From Caulobacter sp. (GTDB lineage: Bacteria > Pseudomonadota > Alphaproteobacteria > Caulobacterales > Caulobacteraceae), in assembly GCA_030680355.1 (NCBI GenBank), contig JAUXVF010000029.1, positions 62,001-126,000 of the forward strand: a DNA stretch of 64,000 nucleotides, in the 5' to 3' direction. Position numbers and translations under genes: made by a program. Below the pieces are notes generated by a model. The model was not told where the DNA came from. It did not search any database and saw only the letters and a list, made by a program, of their open reading frames with translations. Below, piece by piece: positions 1 through 9,049 of the stretch. Numbering within the stretch: the first letter of the stretch is position 1; each line of letters starts with the position of its first letter.

Positions 1-563
1 TTCCAGACGGCGTTGACGACGCCCCAGTCCAGGCCCTGCGAGGCGGTGAACGGCTCGCCGGTCAGCAGGATCTCACGGGCGCGGCGCTCGCCGGCGGCGC
101 GGCTGAGGTTCTGGACCCCGCCCAGGCCCGGCATGATGCCCAGCTTGACCTCCGGCAGGGCGAACCGGGCCGTGTCGGCGGCGTAGATGAAGTCGCAGTT
201 GAGGGCGATCTCGGCCCCGCCGCCGTAGGCCGCGCCGTTGACCGCCGCGATCACCGGGATCGGCAGGGCGACCAGGGCGTCGCGCATGGTCTCGAACAAC
301 ACATGCTGCGCCCGCCACTGGGCGTCGGTCATGCCGTCGCGTTCCTTGAGGTCGGCGCCAGTGCAAAAGAACCGGTCCCCGGCCCCGGTCAGAACGACGA
401 CGCGCACGTCGCCGGGCGTGGCCAGACTGGTCCAGAGGGCGAGAAGCTCCTCGGCCATCTGGGTCGACAGCGAATTGCCGGCGGCCGGGCGGTTGAGGGT
501 GACGACAAGGACGCCCTCGGCGGGGGCGGCGGTCAGGAGGGTGGCGTAGGCGGGGCTGGTCAT
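1..563 (-). CDS. Enoyl-CoA hydratase/isomerase family protein (3' end cut by window edge)
   Basis: Reverse-strand translation MTSPAYATLLTAAPAEGVLVVTLNRPAAGNS...GAAYGGGAEIALNCDFIYA...LGIMPGLGGVQNLSR has crotonase-fold motifs; the listed 73..366 ORF is out of frame with it. Confidence 0.85.
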   Translation of the reverse strand, partial: MTSPAYATLLTAAPAEGVLVVTLNRPAAGNSLSTQMAEELLALWTSLATPGDVRVVVLTGAGDRFFCTGADLKERDGMTDAQWRAQHVLFETMRDALVALPIPVIAAVNGAAYGGGAEIALNCDFIYAADTARFALPEVKLGIMPGLGGVQNLSRAAGERRAREILLTGEPFTASQGLDWGVVNAVW

Positions 564-592
564 GGGGAAGGGATAGCGACCCCGACCCCCAC

Positions 593-688
593 TGTCATCC
601 CGGACGGGCCGGGCCGATCCGGGACCCAGATTGAAGTTCAGCCGAATCTGGGTCCCGGCTCTCCGCTACGCTGCGGCCGGGATGACAG
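593..688. repeat. Intergenic inverted repeat family B, copy 1
   Basis: tgtcatcccgg...gggacccagat...atctgggtcccgg...ccgggatgaca; similar copy at 5784-5896. Confidence 0.75.
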
Positions 689-771
689 TGTGGGTTTGCC
701 GTCGACCACCGGCGGCTCCCTCTCCACCAGCCTCCGGCTGGTCCCCCTCCCCCTCTGGGGGAGGAAGGCGG

Positions 772-1410
772 TTATCTGGTCCCGTACAGCCGGTCGCCGG
801 CGTCGCCGAGACCGGGGAGGATGAACCCGCGCTCGTTCAGCCCGCGATCAATCCCGGCGGTCCAGATCGGCACGTCGGGGTGCTCGCCGCGGAGGGCTAC
901 GATGCCTTCGGGGCAGGTCAGCAGGCAGACGAAGCGCAGGTCCCGCGCGCCCTCCTCCTTGAGCCTTTCGACGGCGGCGCAGGCGGTGACGCCGGTGGCC
1001 AGCAGGGGATTGATGACGATGACCTGGCGTTCGGCCAGGGTGTCGGGGACCTTCAGATAGTATTCGACCGCCGAGCGGGTGCCGGGGTCGCGGTAGAGGC
1101 CGATATGGGCGACGCGGGCCGAGGGGACCAGGGTCAGCATGCCCTCGAGCATCCCCTCCCCGGCCCGCAGGATCGGGGCGAAGACCAGTTTCTTGCCGGC
1201 GATCTCGGGGGCTGTCGTGGCCTCCAGCGGCGTCTCGATGGCCCGGTCGGTCAGGGCCAGGTCGCGGGTGACCTCGTAGCAGAGCAGGGTCGACAGCTCG
1301 CGGGTCAATTCGCGGAAAGTCTTGGTCGAGGTCTCGCGGTCGCGCAGCCGGGACAGTTTGTGCTGCACCAGCGGGTGGTCGACGACGGTGACGCCTTCAT
1401 AGCTGCGCAT
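772..1410 (-). CDS. upp: Uracil phosphoribosyltransferase
   Basis: [54 protein letters not shown] motifs typical of Upp. Confidence 0.95.
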   Translation of the reverse strand: MRSYEGVTVVDHPLVQHKLSRLRDRETSTKTFRELTRELSTLLCYEVTRDLALTDRAIETPLEATTAPEIAGKKLVFAPILRAGEGMLEGMLTLVPSARVAHIGLYRDPGTRSAVEYYLKVPDTLAERQVIVINPLLATGVTACAAVERLKEEGARDLRFVCLLTCPEGIVALRGEHPDVPIWTAGIDRGLNERGFILPGLGDAGDRLYGTR

Positions 1411-2597
1411 CAGAATACGGTTCCGTCGCTGGTGATGGTCAGGGGCGGGCCGCCGCCCTCGCGGCGCTGGCGGGCCAGCACCCGGCCGGCCGCCCAGGTG
1501 CCGCCCTCGAGCACCCGGGCCAGGGGGAAGTCGGCCTCGGCCACGCCCAGCCGCTCCCGCACCAGCGGCGCGATGCGATCAAGCAGGGCCACGGTCATCG
1601 CCCGCCAGCCGACCACCAGCGGGTCGCCGACAGCGTGCACGCGGGTCAGGTCGAGCGGGTCCTTGAGCGCCAGCACCCCGTCGTCGATGAACAGGCCGCC
1701 GTTGCGGTATTCGGCCAGGCCGGTCAGGCCGTCGAGGCTGTGGACGGTGATCCCCGCGTCCTGCAGCGGCTCGATCAGGCTGTAGGCCAGCCATTGCGAC
1801 AGCTTGTGGATCGGCACCAGGCCGTCGGTGGCGTCGTCGCGTTTGATCGCCGGATGCCGCCAGGTGTCGCCGAGCGGCAGGCCGCCCAGGGTCAGGCGGT
1901 GCTCCCAGATCGGGCCGAGCTTCTCCAGCAGCACCTCGAGGATCACCGGGGCCGGCAGGGCGCCGTCGACCGCCCGGGCGGCGATGACGTCATAGAGGTC
2001 GCCGGGCCGGCCGACCGCCGCGCCGAGGCGTCGCAGCAGGGCCGCGCGGCCGTCGAGCCCGACCAGCGGGTTGGCTTCGCTGACCTGGAAGGCGGCGGCC
2101 AGGGCGGCGGCGGTCAGGGTCTCAAGGCCATCCGCCCGCAGCCGGTCGGCGCCGGCGGCCAGGGCGCCGGACTGGAACAGCCGCAGGCTGGCCACGCCCA
2201 GACCTTCGGACCGGCTGGTCTCGGTGCAGGTCGCCGCGTCGAGGAAGCGCCAGGACGGTCCGGCCCCGGCGTCGAGCAGCACCGAGGTGATGGCCAGATC
2301 AAACGCCGCCCGGGCCTTCGCGTCGCGGTCAGGCCAGTCGGCCGCCTCGGCCAGCTCGGCCCACAGGTCGTGGCCGCCGACGGTGAAATGCCGCCAGCGG
2401 GCGTGGAACGGCACCTCCAGCGTCGGATACTGCTCGCGGATCACCCCGGCGACGATGTCGGCCGTGGCCGGCAGCCGGTCCAGATCAACCCGCCAGTCGG
2501 TCAGGCCGCCGCCCTCGGCGACGGCCAGCAGCTCATGCGCCCGCTCGCGCACGGCGGCGGCGGAGAGGAGGGATTTTGCGAGGTCGGTGTCAGTCAT
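1410..2597 (-). CDS. DUF1688/URC4-URG3 family protein (uracil catabolism)
   Basis: [24 protein letters not shown]...[15 protein letters not shown]...; position between upp and a GTP cyclohydrolase II-like gene fits URC clusters; ATG at 2597 chosen over the longer ORF. Confidence 0.8.
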   Translation of the reverse strand: MTDTDLAKSLLSAAAVRERAHELLAVAEGGGLTDWRVDLDRLPATADIVAGVIREQYPTLEVPFHARWRHFTVGGHDLWAELAEAADWPDRDAKARAAFDLAITSVLLDAGAGPSWRFLDAATCTETSRSEGLGVASLRLFQSGALAAGADRLRADGLETLTAAALAAAFQVSEANPLVGLDGRAALLRRLGAAVGRPGDLYDVIAARAVDGALPAPVILEVLLEKLGPIWEHRLTLGGLPLGDTWRHPAIKRDDATDGLVPIHKLSQWLAYSLIEPLQDAGITVHSLDGLTGLAEYRNGGLFIDDGVLALKDPLDLTRVHAVGDPLVVGWRAMTVALLDRIAPLVRERLGVAEADFPLARVLEGGTWAAGRVLARQRREGGGPPLTITSDGTVF

Positions 2598-2611
2598 GGG
2601 CGAGCAAGGAG

Positions 2612-2839
2612 CCCTTCCCCCTGGAGGGGGGAAGGGTTGGGATGGGGGTGGAGAACGGTATCGAACGCGCCGGTGTCTGACGTCGTCCGCCAGCGAGACT
2701 CGCGGGACGAATAATATCAGGACAAAGGGCGACATTCCGGAGACTTGCGGACGGCCGAACTCCCCGTCGGCGAGCGGAGTGGTCAGCCCGAACGGCGCCA
2801 CCCCCATCCCCGGCCCTTCCCCCCTCCAGGGGGAAGGGA
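2612..2839. repeat. Long intergenic inverted repeat (family D)
   Basis: cccttccccctggaggggggaagg ... cccttcccccctccagggggaaggg. Confidence 0.6.
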
Positions 2840-2845
2840 GAAGAC

Positions 2846-4102
2846 TCAAAACGCCCCAAGATCCCGCCCTACCGTCTTCTTCAGGTCGTCGGCGGTCGGC
2901 GGCGCGTCGGGGGTGAAGTAGCCGGCGGCCTTCTTGGCCTCCATCTCCACGCTGGCGTCGTCGGGGATCAGATAGTCGGGGATCGGCACCCGCTCGCCAA
3001 TCGTGATGCCGCCCTCGGTCAGGGCGTCGTGCTTCATGTTCGACATCGAGACAAACCGGTCGATGTGTTTGATCCCCAGCCAGTGCAGGACGTCAGGCAT
3101 CAGCTGCTGGAAGCGGGCGTCCTGGACCCCGGCCACGCATTCGGTGCGTTCGAAATAGGTCGCCGCCTGATCGCCGCCGGGCTGGCGCTTGCGGGCGTTG
3201 TAGACGAGGAATTTGGTCACCTCGCCCAGGGCCCGGCCCTCCTTGCGGTTATAGACGATCAGGCCGGCGCCGCCGCTCTGGGCCTCGCGCACGGCCTCCT
3301 CGATGCCATGGGTCAGATAGGGGCGGCAGGTGCAGATGTCGGAGCCGAACACGTCGGAGCCGTTGCACTCGTCATGCACCCGGCAGGTCAGCCGCCGGAC
3401 CGGGTCGGCGATCGCCGCCGGGTCGCCGAAGATATAGAGGGTGATGCCCCCGATCGGCGGCAGGAAGACCTTGATGTCGGGCCGGGTGACCAGCTCGGGG
3501 TACATGCCGCCGGTCTGTTCGAACAGGGTGCGGCGCAGCGTGGTCTCGTCGACCTCGAACCGCTCGGCGATGCCGGGCAGGTACCAGACCGGATCGAGGG
3601 CGGCCTTGGTCACGGCGACGTCGCGGGTCTCGAACACCACCGTGCCGTCGATCTTCAACCGGCCGGCGTCGATGGCCTCGCCGATCTCGGGCAGGCTGAG
3701 CCGGGCCTTGGTGATGGCGATGGTCGGGCGGATATCGACGCCCTCGGCCACCTCGGCGGCGAAGTCCTGCTGGACCCGGTGACCCCAGGGATCGAGGGAG
3801 ACGATCTTGTGCGGGTCGGTCCACTGGCCGAACGGGCCGACGTCGACCACCGGGGCGGTGTCGGTCAGGTCGGGCCGGACCAGCGGATTGAGGGCGCCCG
3901 AGGCGATGGCCAGGGAGCGGTAGATCGAATAGGCGCCGCCGTGCGCGCCGATGGCGTTGCGGTCGGGACCCGAATTAACGGTGGCGACGACGGGACCGCG
4001 CTCGCGGGCGGTCGGGGCGCCCCAGACGAGGGGAAACCGTGACGGTGAGCCTGATCCCGGGTGGGAAGTCAGGCGGATATGGCCTTGACGATTCACAGAC
4101 AT
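2846..4102 (-). CDS. GTP cyclohydrolase II-like protein, URC1 type
   Basis: MSVNRQGHIRLTSHPGSG...CRVHDECNGSDVFGSDICTCRPYL...IVYNRKEGRALGEVTKFLVYNARKR; RibA-like catalytic core with long N-terminal extension; adjacent to DUF1688 and upp. Confidence 0.85.
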   Translation of the reverse strand: MSVNRQGHIRLTSHPGSGSPSRFPLVWGAPTARERGPVVATVNSGPDRNAIGAHGGAYSIYRSLAIASGALNPLVRPDLTDTAPVVDVGPFGQWTDPHKIVSLDPWGHRVQQDFAAEVAEGVDIRPTIAITKARLSLPEIGEAIDAGRLKIDGTVVFETRDVAVTKAALDPVWYLPGIAERFEVDETTLRRTLFEQTGGMYPELVTRPDIKVFLPPIGGITLYIFGDPAAIADPVRRLTCRVHDECNGSDVFGSDICTCRPYLTHGIEEAVREAQSGGAGLIVYNRKEGRALGEVTKFLVYNARKRQPGGDQAATYFERTECVAGVQDARFQQLMPDVLHWLGIKHIDRFVSMSNMKHDALTEGGITIGERVPIPDYLIPDDASVEMEAKKAAGYFTPDAPPTADDLKKTVGRDLGAF

Positions 4103-4137
4103 GTTTCGCGTGCGCGCCCTCGGCGCCTCCAGAACGG

Positions 4138-4177
4138 AAAAGGCCCCTGCCGGTGATCGCCGGCGAGGGGCCTTTGA
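4138..4177 (-). terminator. Terminator-like hairpin in the leader of the urc1-like gene
   Basis: Plus strand aaaaggcccctgccggtgatcgccggcgaggggccttt; read on minus strand it is a GC stem followed by TTTTCCGTT about 35 nt before the ATG. Confidence 0.6.
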
Positions 4178-4276
4178 GCAAGGATAGTGCTCCGGCGATT
4201 CCGGGTTGGCAAGCCGGGCGCGTGCGGCGCGCCGGAACGGCTTGACGGCGCCCCGCCCCGCCCCTGAGATGACCCC

Positions 4277-5287
4277 ATGACCGACACCCTCGAAGCCTTC
4301 ATCGCCGGCCTGCCCAAGGCCGAGCTCCATCTCCACATCGAGGGCAGCCTCGAGCCCGAGCAGATGTTCGAATTCGGCCGGCGCAACCGCGTCGACATGC
4401 CGTTCAACTCGGTCGAGGAGGTGCGCGCCGCCTACGCCTTTTCCAACCTGCAGGACTTCCTCGACATCTACTACCAGGGCGCCGGGGTGCTGCAGACCGA
4501 GCGGGACTTCCAGGAGATGGCCATGGCCTATTTCCGCCGGCTGCACGCCGACGGCGGGCTCCATGCCGAGATCTTCTTCGACCCCCAGACCCATACCGAC
4601 CGCGGCCTGCCCTTTTCCATCGCCGCCGACGGCCTGCTGGCCGGGATGAAACAGGCCGAAACCGAGCTGGGGATCACCTCGGGCCTGATCCTGTGCTTCC
4701 TGCGCCACCTCGACGAGGACGCGGCGATGGCCACGCTGAAAGCGGCCGAGCCCTGGCTGGACCGGATCGTCGGGGTCGGGCTGGATTCCTCAGAGGTCGG
4801 CCATCCGCCGTCGAAGTTCGCCAGGGTGTTCAAGGCGTCGAAGGAACGCGGCCTGGCCCTCTGCGCCCACGCCGGCGAGGAAGGCCCGCCGGCCTATGTC
4901 TGGGAGGCGCTGGACCTCCTGAAGGTCGACCGCATCGACCACGGCAACCGGGCGCTGGAGGACGAAGCCCTGACCCAGCGGCTGGTCGCCAGCGGCATGA
5001 CCCTGACCGTCTGCCCGCTGTCCAACCTCAAGCTCCGCGTGGTCGAGGACCTCAGGGCCCATCCGCTGAAACGCATGCTGGACCTGGGGCTGAAAGCCAC
5101 CTGCAACAGCGACGATCCGGCCTATTTCGGGGGCTATCTCGGCGAAAACTTCGTCCGCACTGCCAAGGCGCTCGACCTGTCGCGGGCCGATCTGGTGACG
5201 CTGGCGAAGAACAGTTTCACCGGCTCGTTCCTCGACGAAGAACGGGTGGCGCATCACCTGACGGCGATTGATGCCTATGCGGCATAG
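4277..5287 (+). CDS. Adenosine/adenine deaminase (adenine deaminase-like subgroup)
   Basis: PKAELHLHIEGSLEPEQ, CAHAGEEG, RIDHGNRALED, NSDDPAYFGGYLGENF motifs. Confidence 0.88.
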   Translation: MTDTLEAFIAGLPKAELHLHIEGSLEPEQMFEFGRRNRVDMPFNSVEEVRAAYAFSNLQDFLDIYYQGAGVLQTERDFQEMAMAYFRRLHADGGLHAEIFFDPQTHTDRGLPFSIAADGLLAGMKQAETELGITSGLILCFLRHLDEDAAMATLKAAEPWLDRIVGVGLDSSEVGHPPSKFARVFKASKERGLALCAHAGEEGPPAYVWEALDLLKVDRIDHGNRALEDEALTQRLVASGMTLTVCPLSNLKLRVVEDLRAHPLKRMLDLGLKATCNSDDPAYFGGYLGENFVRTAKALDLSRADLVTLAKNSFTGSFLDEERVAHHLTAIDAYAA

Positions 5288-5315
5288 GGGACATGTACCG
5301 CAGGTACGTGTCCCC
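5287..5315. repeat. REP-like short palindrome GGGGACATGTACC-gca-GGTACGTGTCCCC
   Basis: 13-bp arms with one mismatch; related palindrome at 30715-30747. Confidence 0.65.
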
Positions 5316-5338
5316 GTTCGGCGGAGAACACTGTGGAT

Positions 5339-5719
5339 ATGAAACGCTTCGCGCAAATACTCGTTTCGTCACTTTTGCTTCTGACACTGCAAGCGTGCGC
5401 ACAGCCGAGACCCATGCCCCCCGGCACAGACACGTACTTCTACGGATACATTCCCCAAGGGACAAAGTTCGGCGCCACAGTTGAAGATGCCCGATTGGCC
5501 GCTCAAGCGATCTTGGCAAAGCAAGGGTTCAGATTCGCCGGAACCGCTGACTGGGCCGACACTAACCTACGGTCTGAAATTGGCTGTAGCCGAGGCGCAA
5601 AATTCGACGCCTATCACAAGCATCGCGGCCTCGGCTATGACACCGTGTTCCTTGAGGTGCGGGAGGAACGCGTAGCCATGATTGGCTGGTCGATCCAGCT
5701 CCTTCAGATCGACTCATAA
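5339..5719 (+). CDS. Small predicted lipoprotein of unknown function
   Basis: MKRFAQILVSSLLLLTLQACAQ: signal peptide with lipobox LQAC; lower GC than its neighbours. Confidence 0.6.
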   Translation: MKRFAQILVSSLLLLTLQACAQPRPMPPGTDTYFYGYIPQGTKFGATVEDARLAAQAILAKQGFRFAGTADWADTNLRSEIGCSRGAKFDAYHKHRGLGYDTVFLEVREERVAMIGWSIQLLQIDS

Positions 5720-5783
5720 CCGCTAGCGATCAGCAGCAGTCGGGCACCCGCACCTTTGGTACAGGTCCCCTACCCCCGCCAAC

Positions 5784-5896
5784 TGTCATCCCGGCCGAAG
5801 CGTAGCGAAGAGCCGGGACCCAGATTCGGCTTCAGGCACGGGAGCTGAGATTTGATCTGGGTCCCGGATCGTCCCTTCGGGCCGTCCGGGATGACA
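5784..5896. repeat. Intergenic inverted repeat family B, copy 2
   Basis: tgtcatcccggccgaagcg...gggacccagattcgg...atctgggtcccggatcg...ccgggatgaca. Confidence 0.75.
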
Positions 5897-5908
5897 GGGG
5901 CGGGTCTG

Positions 5909-7060
5909 CTACAGCAGCTCCGCCCGGGTCGGCAGGCCCAGCAGCACCCGGCCGGTCAGTTCGTAGATCGGCGGGGCGACCATGGCGTGGTGGGTGATGA
6001 CGTTGGCGTCGCGGAAGCGGCGTTGCAGGTCGTTGTCGAGATAGACCGCCGAGCCCCCCATCATGTCATAGGCGACCTTGCTGACCTCGGCCCCGACCTG
6101 GGCGGCGTGGACACAGGCCAGGCGCAGCCGGTTGCGCGGCTCCAGCCCCGCCTCCCCGGCCTGGACCGCCGCCCAGAGGATGCCGATGGTCTCATAATAA
6201 TGGGCCCGCGCCGCCGAGAGCGAGGCCACGGCCCGGGCGAAGTCGGCCTGGACGATGTTGCGTTCGGCCATGGCCCGCTGCGAGCCGGAGGATTTCTTCG
6301 TCTGGGCGGCCGTACCGGCGGCCAGCAGGGCGCCGCGGGCGTTGCCCAGGGCCACCGCCGCCACGCCGAGGGCCAGCTGACCAAAAGCCGGGAAGCGGGC
6401 CACGACGCTGTCGGCGATCACCGGGTCGGCGTGCAGGGCGACGCTGCGGTCCTTTGGCACCCGGACGTTCCTGACCTGGAAATCCAGACTGCCGGTGCCG
6501 CACAGGCCGGTGGTGCGCCAGGTGTCGATCAGCTCGACCTCCTCGGCCTTGAAGATCATCATCCGGTGTTGCGGCGCGCCCTCGTCGTCGACCCGCGGGC
6601 CGTCCGGCTCCATCAGCACCGCCCCGCCGGCGATCCAGGCGGCGTTCTGGGACCCGCTGCCCCATTGCCAACGGCCGCTGACCAGCCAGCTGTCGCCGTC
6701 GTCGACCGCCTTGCCCATCGGGGCGAAGACCCCGGCGGTGATCACGTCCGGCGCGCCGAACACCTCCCGCGCCGCCTCGATCGGCATGCGGTTGGCGAGG
6801 CCGGCGGTGGTGGCGGCGATCATCAGGCACCAGCCGGTCGAGGCGTCGGCCTGGGCCAGCACCTCGATAGCCTGGGCCAGCTCGGCCGGCGGCGTCTCGT
6901 GGCCGTTGAGCCGCTTGGGCAGCAGCATGCGCAACAGGCCGGTGCGGGCCATCTTGCCGGCCAGGTCGGCGGGCAGGCGGCGGGCGCTCTCGATCTCCGG
7001 GGCGCGACGATGGGCCTCCTCGGCCAGGCTCTGGGCGACGGCGACGGCGTTGAAGGTCAT
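5909..7060 (-). CDS. Acyl-CoA dehydrogenase/flavin-dependent monooxygenase-like protein
   Basis: ASTGWCLMIAATTAG, VSGRWQWGSGSQNAAWI, VAYDMMGGSAVYLDNDLQRRFRDANVITHH; ATG overlaps the stop of the upstream gene (ATGA). Confidence 0.8.
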   Translation of the reverse strand: MTFNAVAVAQSLAEEAHRRAPEIESARRLPADLAGKMARTGLLRMLLPKRLNGHETPPAELAQAIEVLAQADASTGWCLMIAATTAGLANRMPIEAAREVFGAPDVITAGVFAPMGKAVDDGDSWLVSGRWQWGSGSQNAAWIAGGAVLMEPDGPRVDDEGAPQHRMMIFKAEEVELIDTWRTTGLCGTGSLDFQVRNVRVPKDRSVALHADPVIADSVVARFPAFGQLALGVAAVALGNARGALLAAGTAAQTKKSSGSQRAMAERNIVQADFARAVASLSAARAHYYETIGILWAAVQAGEAGLEPRNRLRLACVHAAQVGAEVSKVAYDMMGGSAVYLDNDLQRRFRDANVITHHAMVAPPIYELTGRVLLGLPTRAELL

Positions 7061-8214
7061 CCGGGCAGTCTCCACAGGGCGGCGAGGTTGTTGCGCTGCA
7101 TATTCGACGAGCCGCCGACGATCGGCATGCTCAGCAGGTCGCGGATATTGCGCTCGATGTCATAGTCGGCCGACAGGGCGTAGGCGCCCATGACCCGCTG
7201 GCAGGCCAGGGCGATCTCGACCCCGGCCTCGCCGATGAACAGCTTGGCCATGCTGGTCTCGGCCGCGCAGGGCTGGCCGGCGTCGGCCAGGCGGGCGGCG
7301 TTTGCCAGCATCAGGCGGCAGGCTTCCAGCTTCGTCCGCGCATCGACCAGCGTGTGGCGCACCGCCTGGTGACCGCTGATCGGCTTGCCGAACTGGACCC
7401 GCTGGCCGGCATAGGCCCAGGCCTCGTCCAGCGCCGCGCGGGCGACGCCATAGGCCACGGCCGATATCTCCAGCTTTTCGATATCCAGCGCCCGGCCGGC
7501 GAGCATCTTCCAGCCCTGGTTCCAGCGCGCGGGTCCGCCGACGATGGCCGACAGCGGCAGCCGCACCTCATCGAAATGGACGTCCGAGGACAGGGTGTAG
7601 CGCAGGTTCACATGGTCGATCGGGGTCATCGAGACCCCCGGCGCCTTGGTGGGAATGAGCAGGAAGCTCAGCCCCTGCCGCGCCGGCGCCTCGGCGTCCG
7701 AGCGCACCAGACAGTAGATGTAGTCGGCGAAATCGGCCCCGGTGCACCAGCGCTTGGCCCCGGTCACGACGATCTCGTCGCCCTCCCGCCGCGCCCGGGT
7801 GGTCACCGCCGACAGGTCGCCGCCGACGTCGGGCTCCGACAGGCCATAGGCGAAGATCAGCTCGCCCCTGGCCAGTTTCGGCAGCAGCTCCGCCTTCTGC
7901 TGCGCCGAGCCGTTCTCGAGAATGTTCATGCCGCCATAGAAGGCGCACTGGATGAACGGCCCGGCCAGGAAGGACCCGGCCTGGCAGAGCTCGTCGATGG
8001 CCGCCACCGCCGCCAGGATGTCGGGACCCGTGCCGCCGTACGCTTCCGGCACCGTCAGGCCGCAGAGGCCGAGGTCCGCGAGCTGCCGGAACAGGTCGCG
8101 CGGAAAGGTGTGGGTGCGGTCCCACTCGCGGCGTTTCTCCCGCGGAGCCTTTTCGGCGATGAACCGCTGCAGAATCGAGCGCAGGGCGGTGACGTGTTCG
8201 GGTTCGGTGGTCAT
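7057..8214 (-). CDS. Acyl-CoA dehydrogenase
   Basis: YGLSEPDVGGDLSAVTT, VTGAKRWCTGADFADY, VRFGKPISGHQ-like region, YDIERNIRDLLSMPIVGGSSNMQRNNLA. Confidence 0.9.
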   Translation of the reverse strand: MTTEPEHVTALRSILQRFIAEKAPREKRREWDRTHTFPRDLFRQLADLGLCGLTVPEAYGGTGPDILAAVAAIDELCQAGSFLAGPFIQCAFYGGMNILENGSAQQKAELLPKLARGELIFAYGLSEPDVGGDLSAVTTRARREGDEIVVTGAKRWCTGADFADYIYCLVRSDAEAPARQGLSFLLIPTKAPGVSMTPIDHVNLRYTLSSDVHFDEVRLPLSAIVGGPARWNQGWKMLAGRALDIEKLEISAVAYGVARAALDEAWAYAGQRVQFGKPISGHQAVRHTLVDARTKLEACRLMLANAARLADAGQPCAAETSMAKLFIGEAGVEIALACQRVMGAYALSADYDIERNIRDLLSMPIVGGSSNMQRNNLAALWRLPG

Positions 8215-8257
8215 GGTCCTTCTCCCCCTGTGGGAGAAGGAAACTCTGCGCGGCCCA

Positions 8258-9049
8258 TCATTCCCCCGTCAGGTTCGGCGCCCGGCGTTCGCGGAAGGCG
8301 GCGACGGCCTCCTTGCGGTCGGCGGTCATGTTGCTGAGGGACTCATAGGCCACGGCGGCGTCGCTGGTGGCGGCCATGATCTGCTTCAAGGTGATGTTGG
8401 CGGTCATCTTGGTCCAGCGCACGGCCCAGCGCGGGTTGCCGAGGATCTTGCCGGCGATCTCGGCGACCTTGGCGTCGAGCTCGGCGGCCGGGACCGCGTA
8501 GTTGATCAGCCCGATCCGCGCGGCCTCCGTCGCCGACAGGAGGTCGCCGGTCATCAGCAGCTCCTTGGCGCGGGCGAAGCCGATCAGCTGCGGCCAGATG
8601 ATCGCTCCGCCGTCGCCGGCGACCAGCCCGACCTTCACATGCGGATCGCCGATCTTGGCGGTCTCGTCGGCGATGATCACGTCGCAGAGCAGGGCGATGG
8701 TCGCCCCCAGCCCCGCCGCCGCGCCGTTGAGCCGGGCAATGATCGGCTTTTCCAGGTCGAGCAGGCCGCTGACGATGCGTTTGGCGTCATAGGCGATGGC
8801 GCGGAACTTCCGCGGGTCGTTGATCTGTTCCTCGAACCAGTCGAAGTCGCCGCCGGCGCAGAAGGCGCGGTTCTCGCCGGTCAGGACGATCAGGTCGCTG
8901 CCCTCGTCATGCTGCAGGTCGACGAACAGCTCGGCCAGTTCGTCATGCATGATGGCGTCGACGGCGTTCACGGCGCCGGCGTTGAAGGCGCAGATCAGGA
9001 TCCTGCCGTCACGGCGGAAGGTGAAACGCTGGTAGTCCTCGAGTTTCAT
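8258..9049 (-). CDS. Enoyl-CoA hydratase/isomerase family protein
   Basis: GENRAFCAGGDFDWF, ARLNGAAAGLGATIALLCDVIIADETAKIGDPHVKVGLVAGDGG crotonase motifs. Confidence 0.9.
   Translation of the reverse strand: MKLEDYQRFTFRRDGRILICAFNAGAVNAVDAIMHDELAELFVDLQHDEGSDLIVLTGENRAFCAGGDFDWFEEQINDPRKFRAIAYDAKRIVSGLLDLEKPIIARLNGAAAGLGATIALLCDVIIADETAKIGDPHVKVGLVAGDGGAIIWPQLIGFARAKELLMTGDLLSATEAARIGLINYAVPAAELDAKVAEIAGKILGNPRWAVRWTKMTANITLKQIMAATSDAAVAYESLSNMTADRKEAVAAFRERRAPNLTGE

Noticed and set aside
1635-2714. 359-aa plus-strand ORF over the DUF1688 gene
   Set aside because: Low-complexity Gln/Gly/Arg composition, antisense to a recognised family
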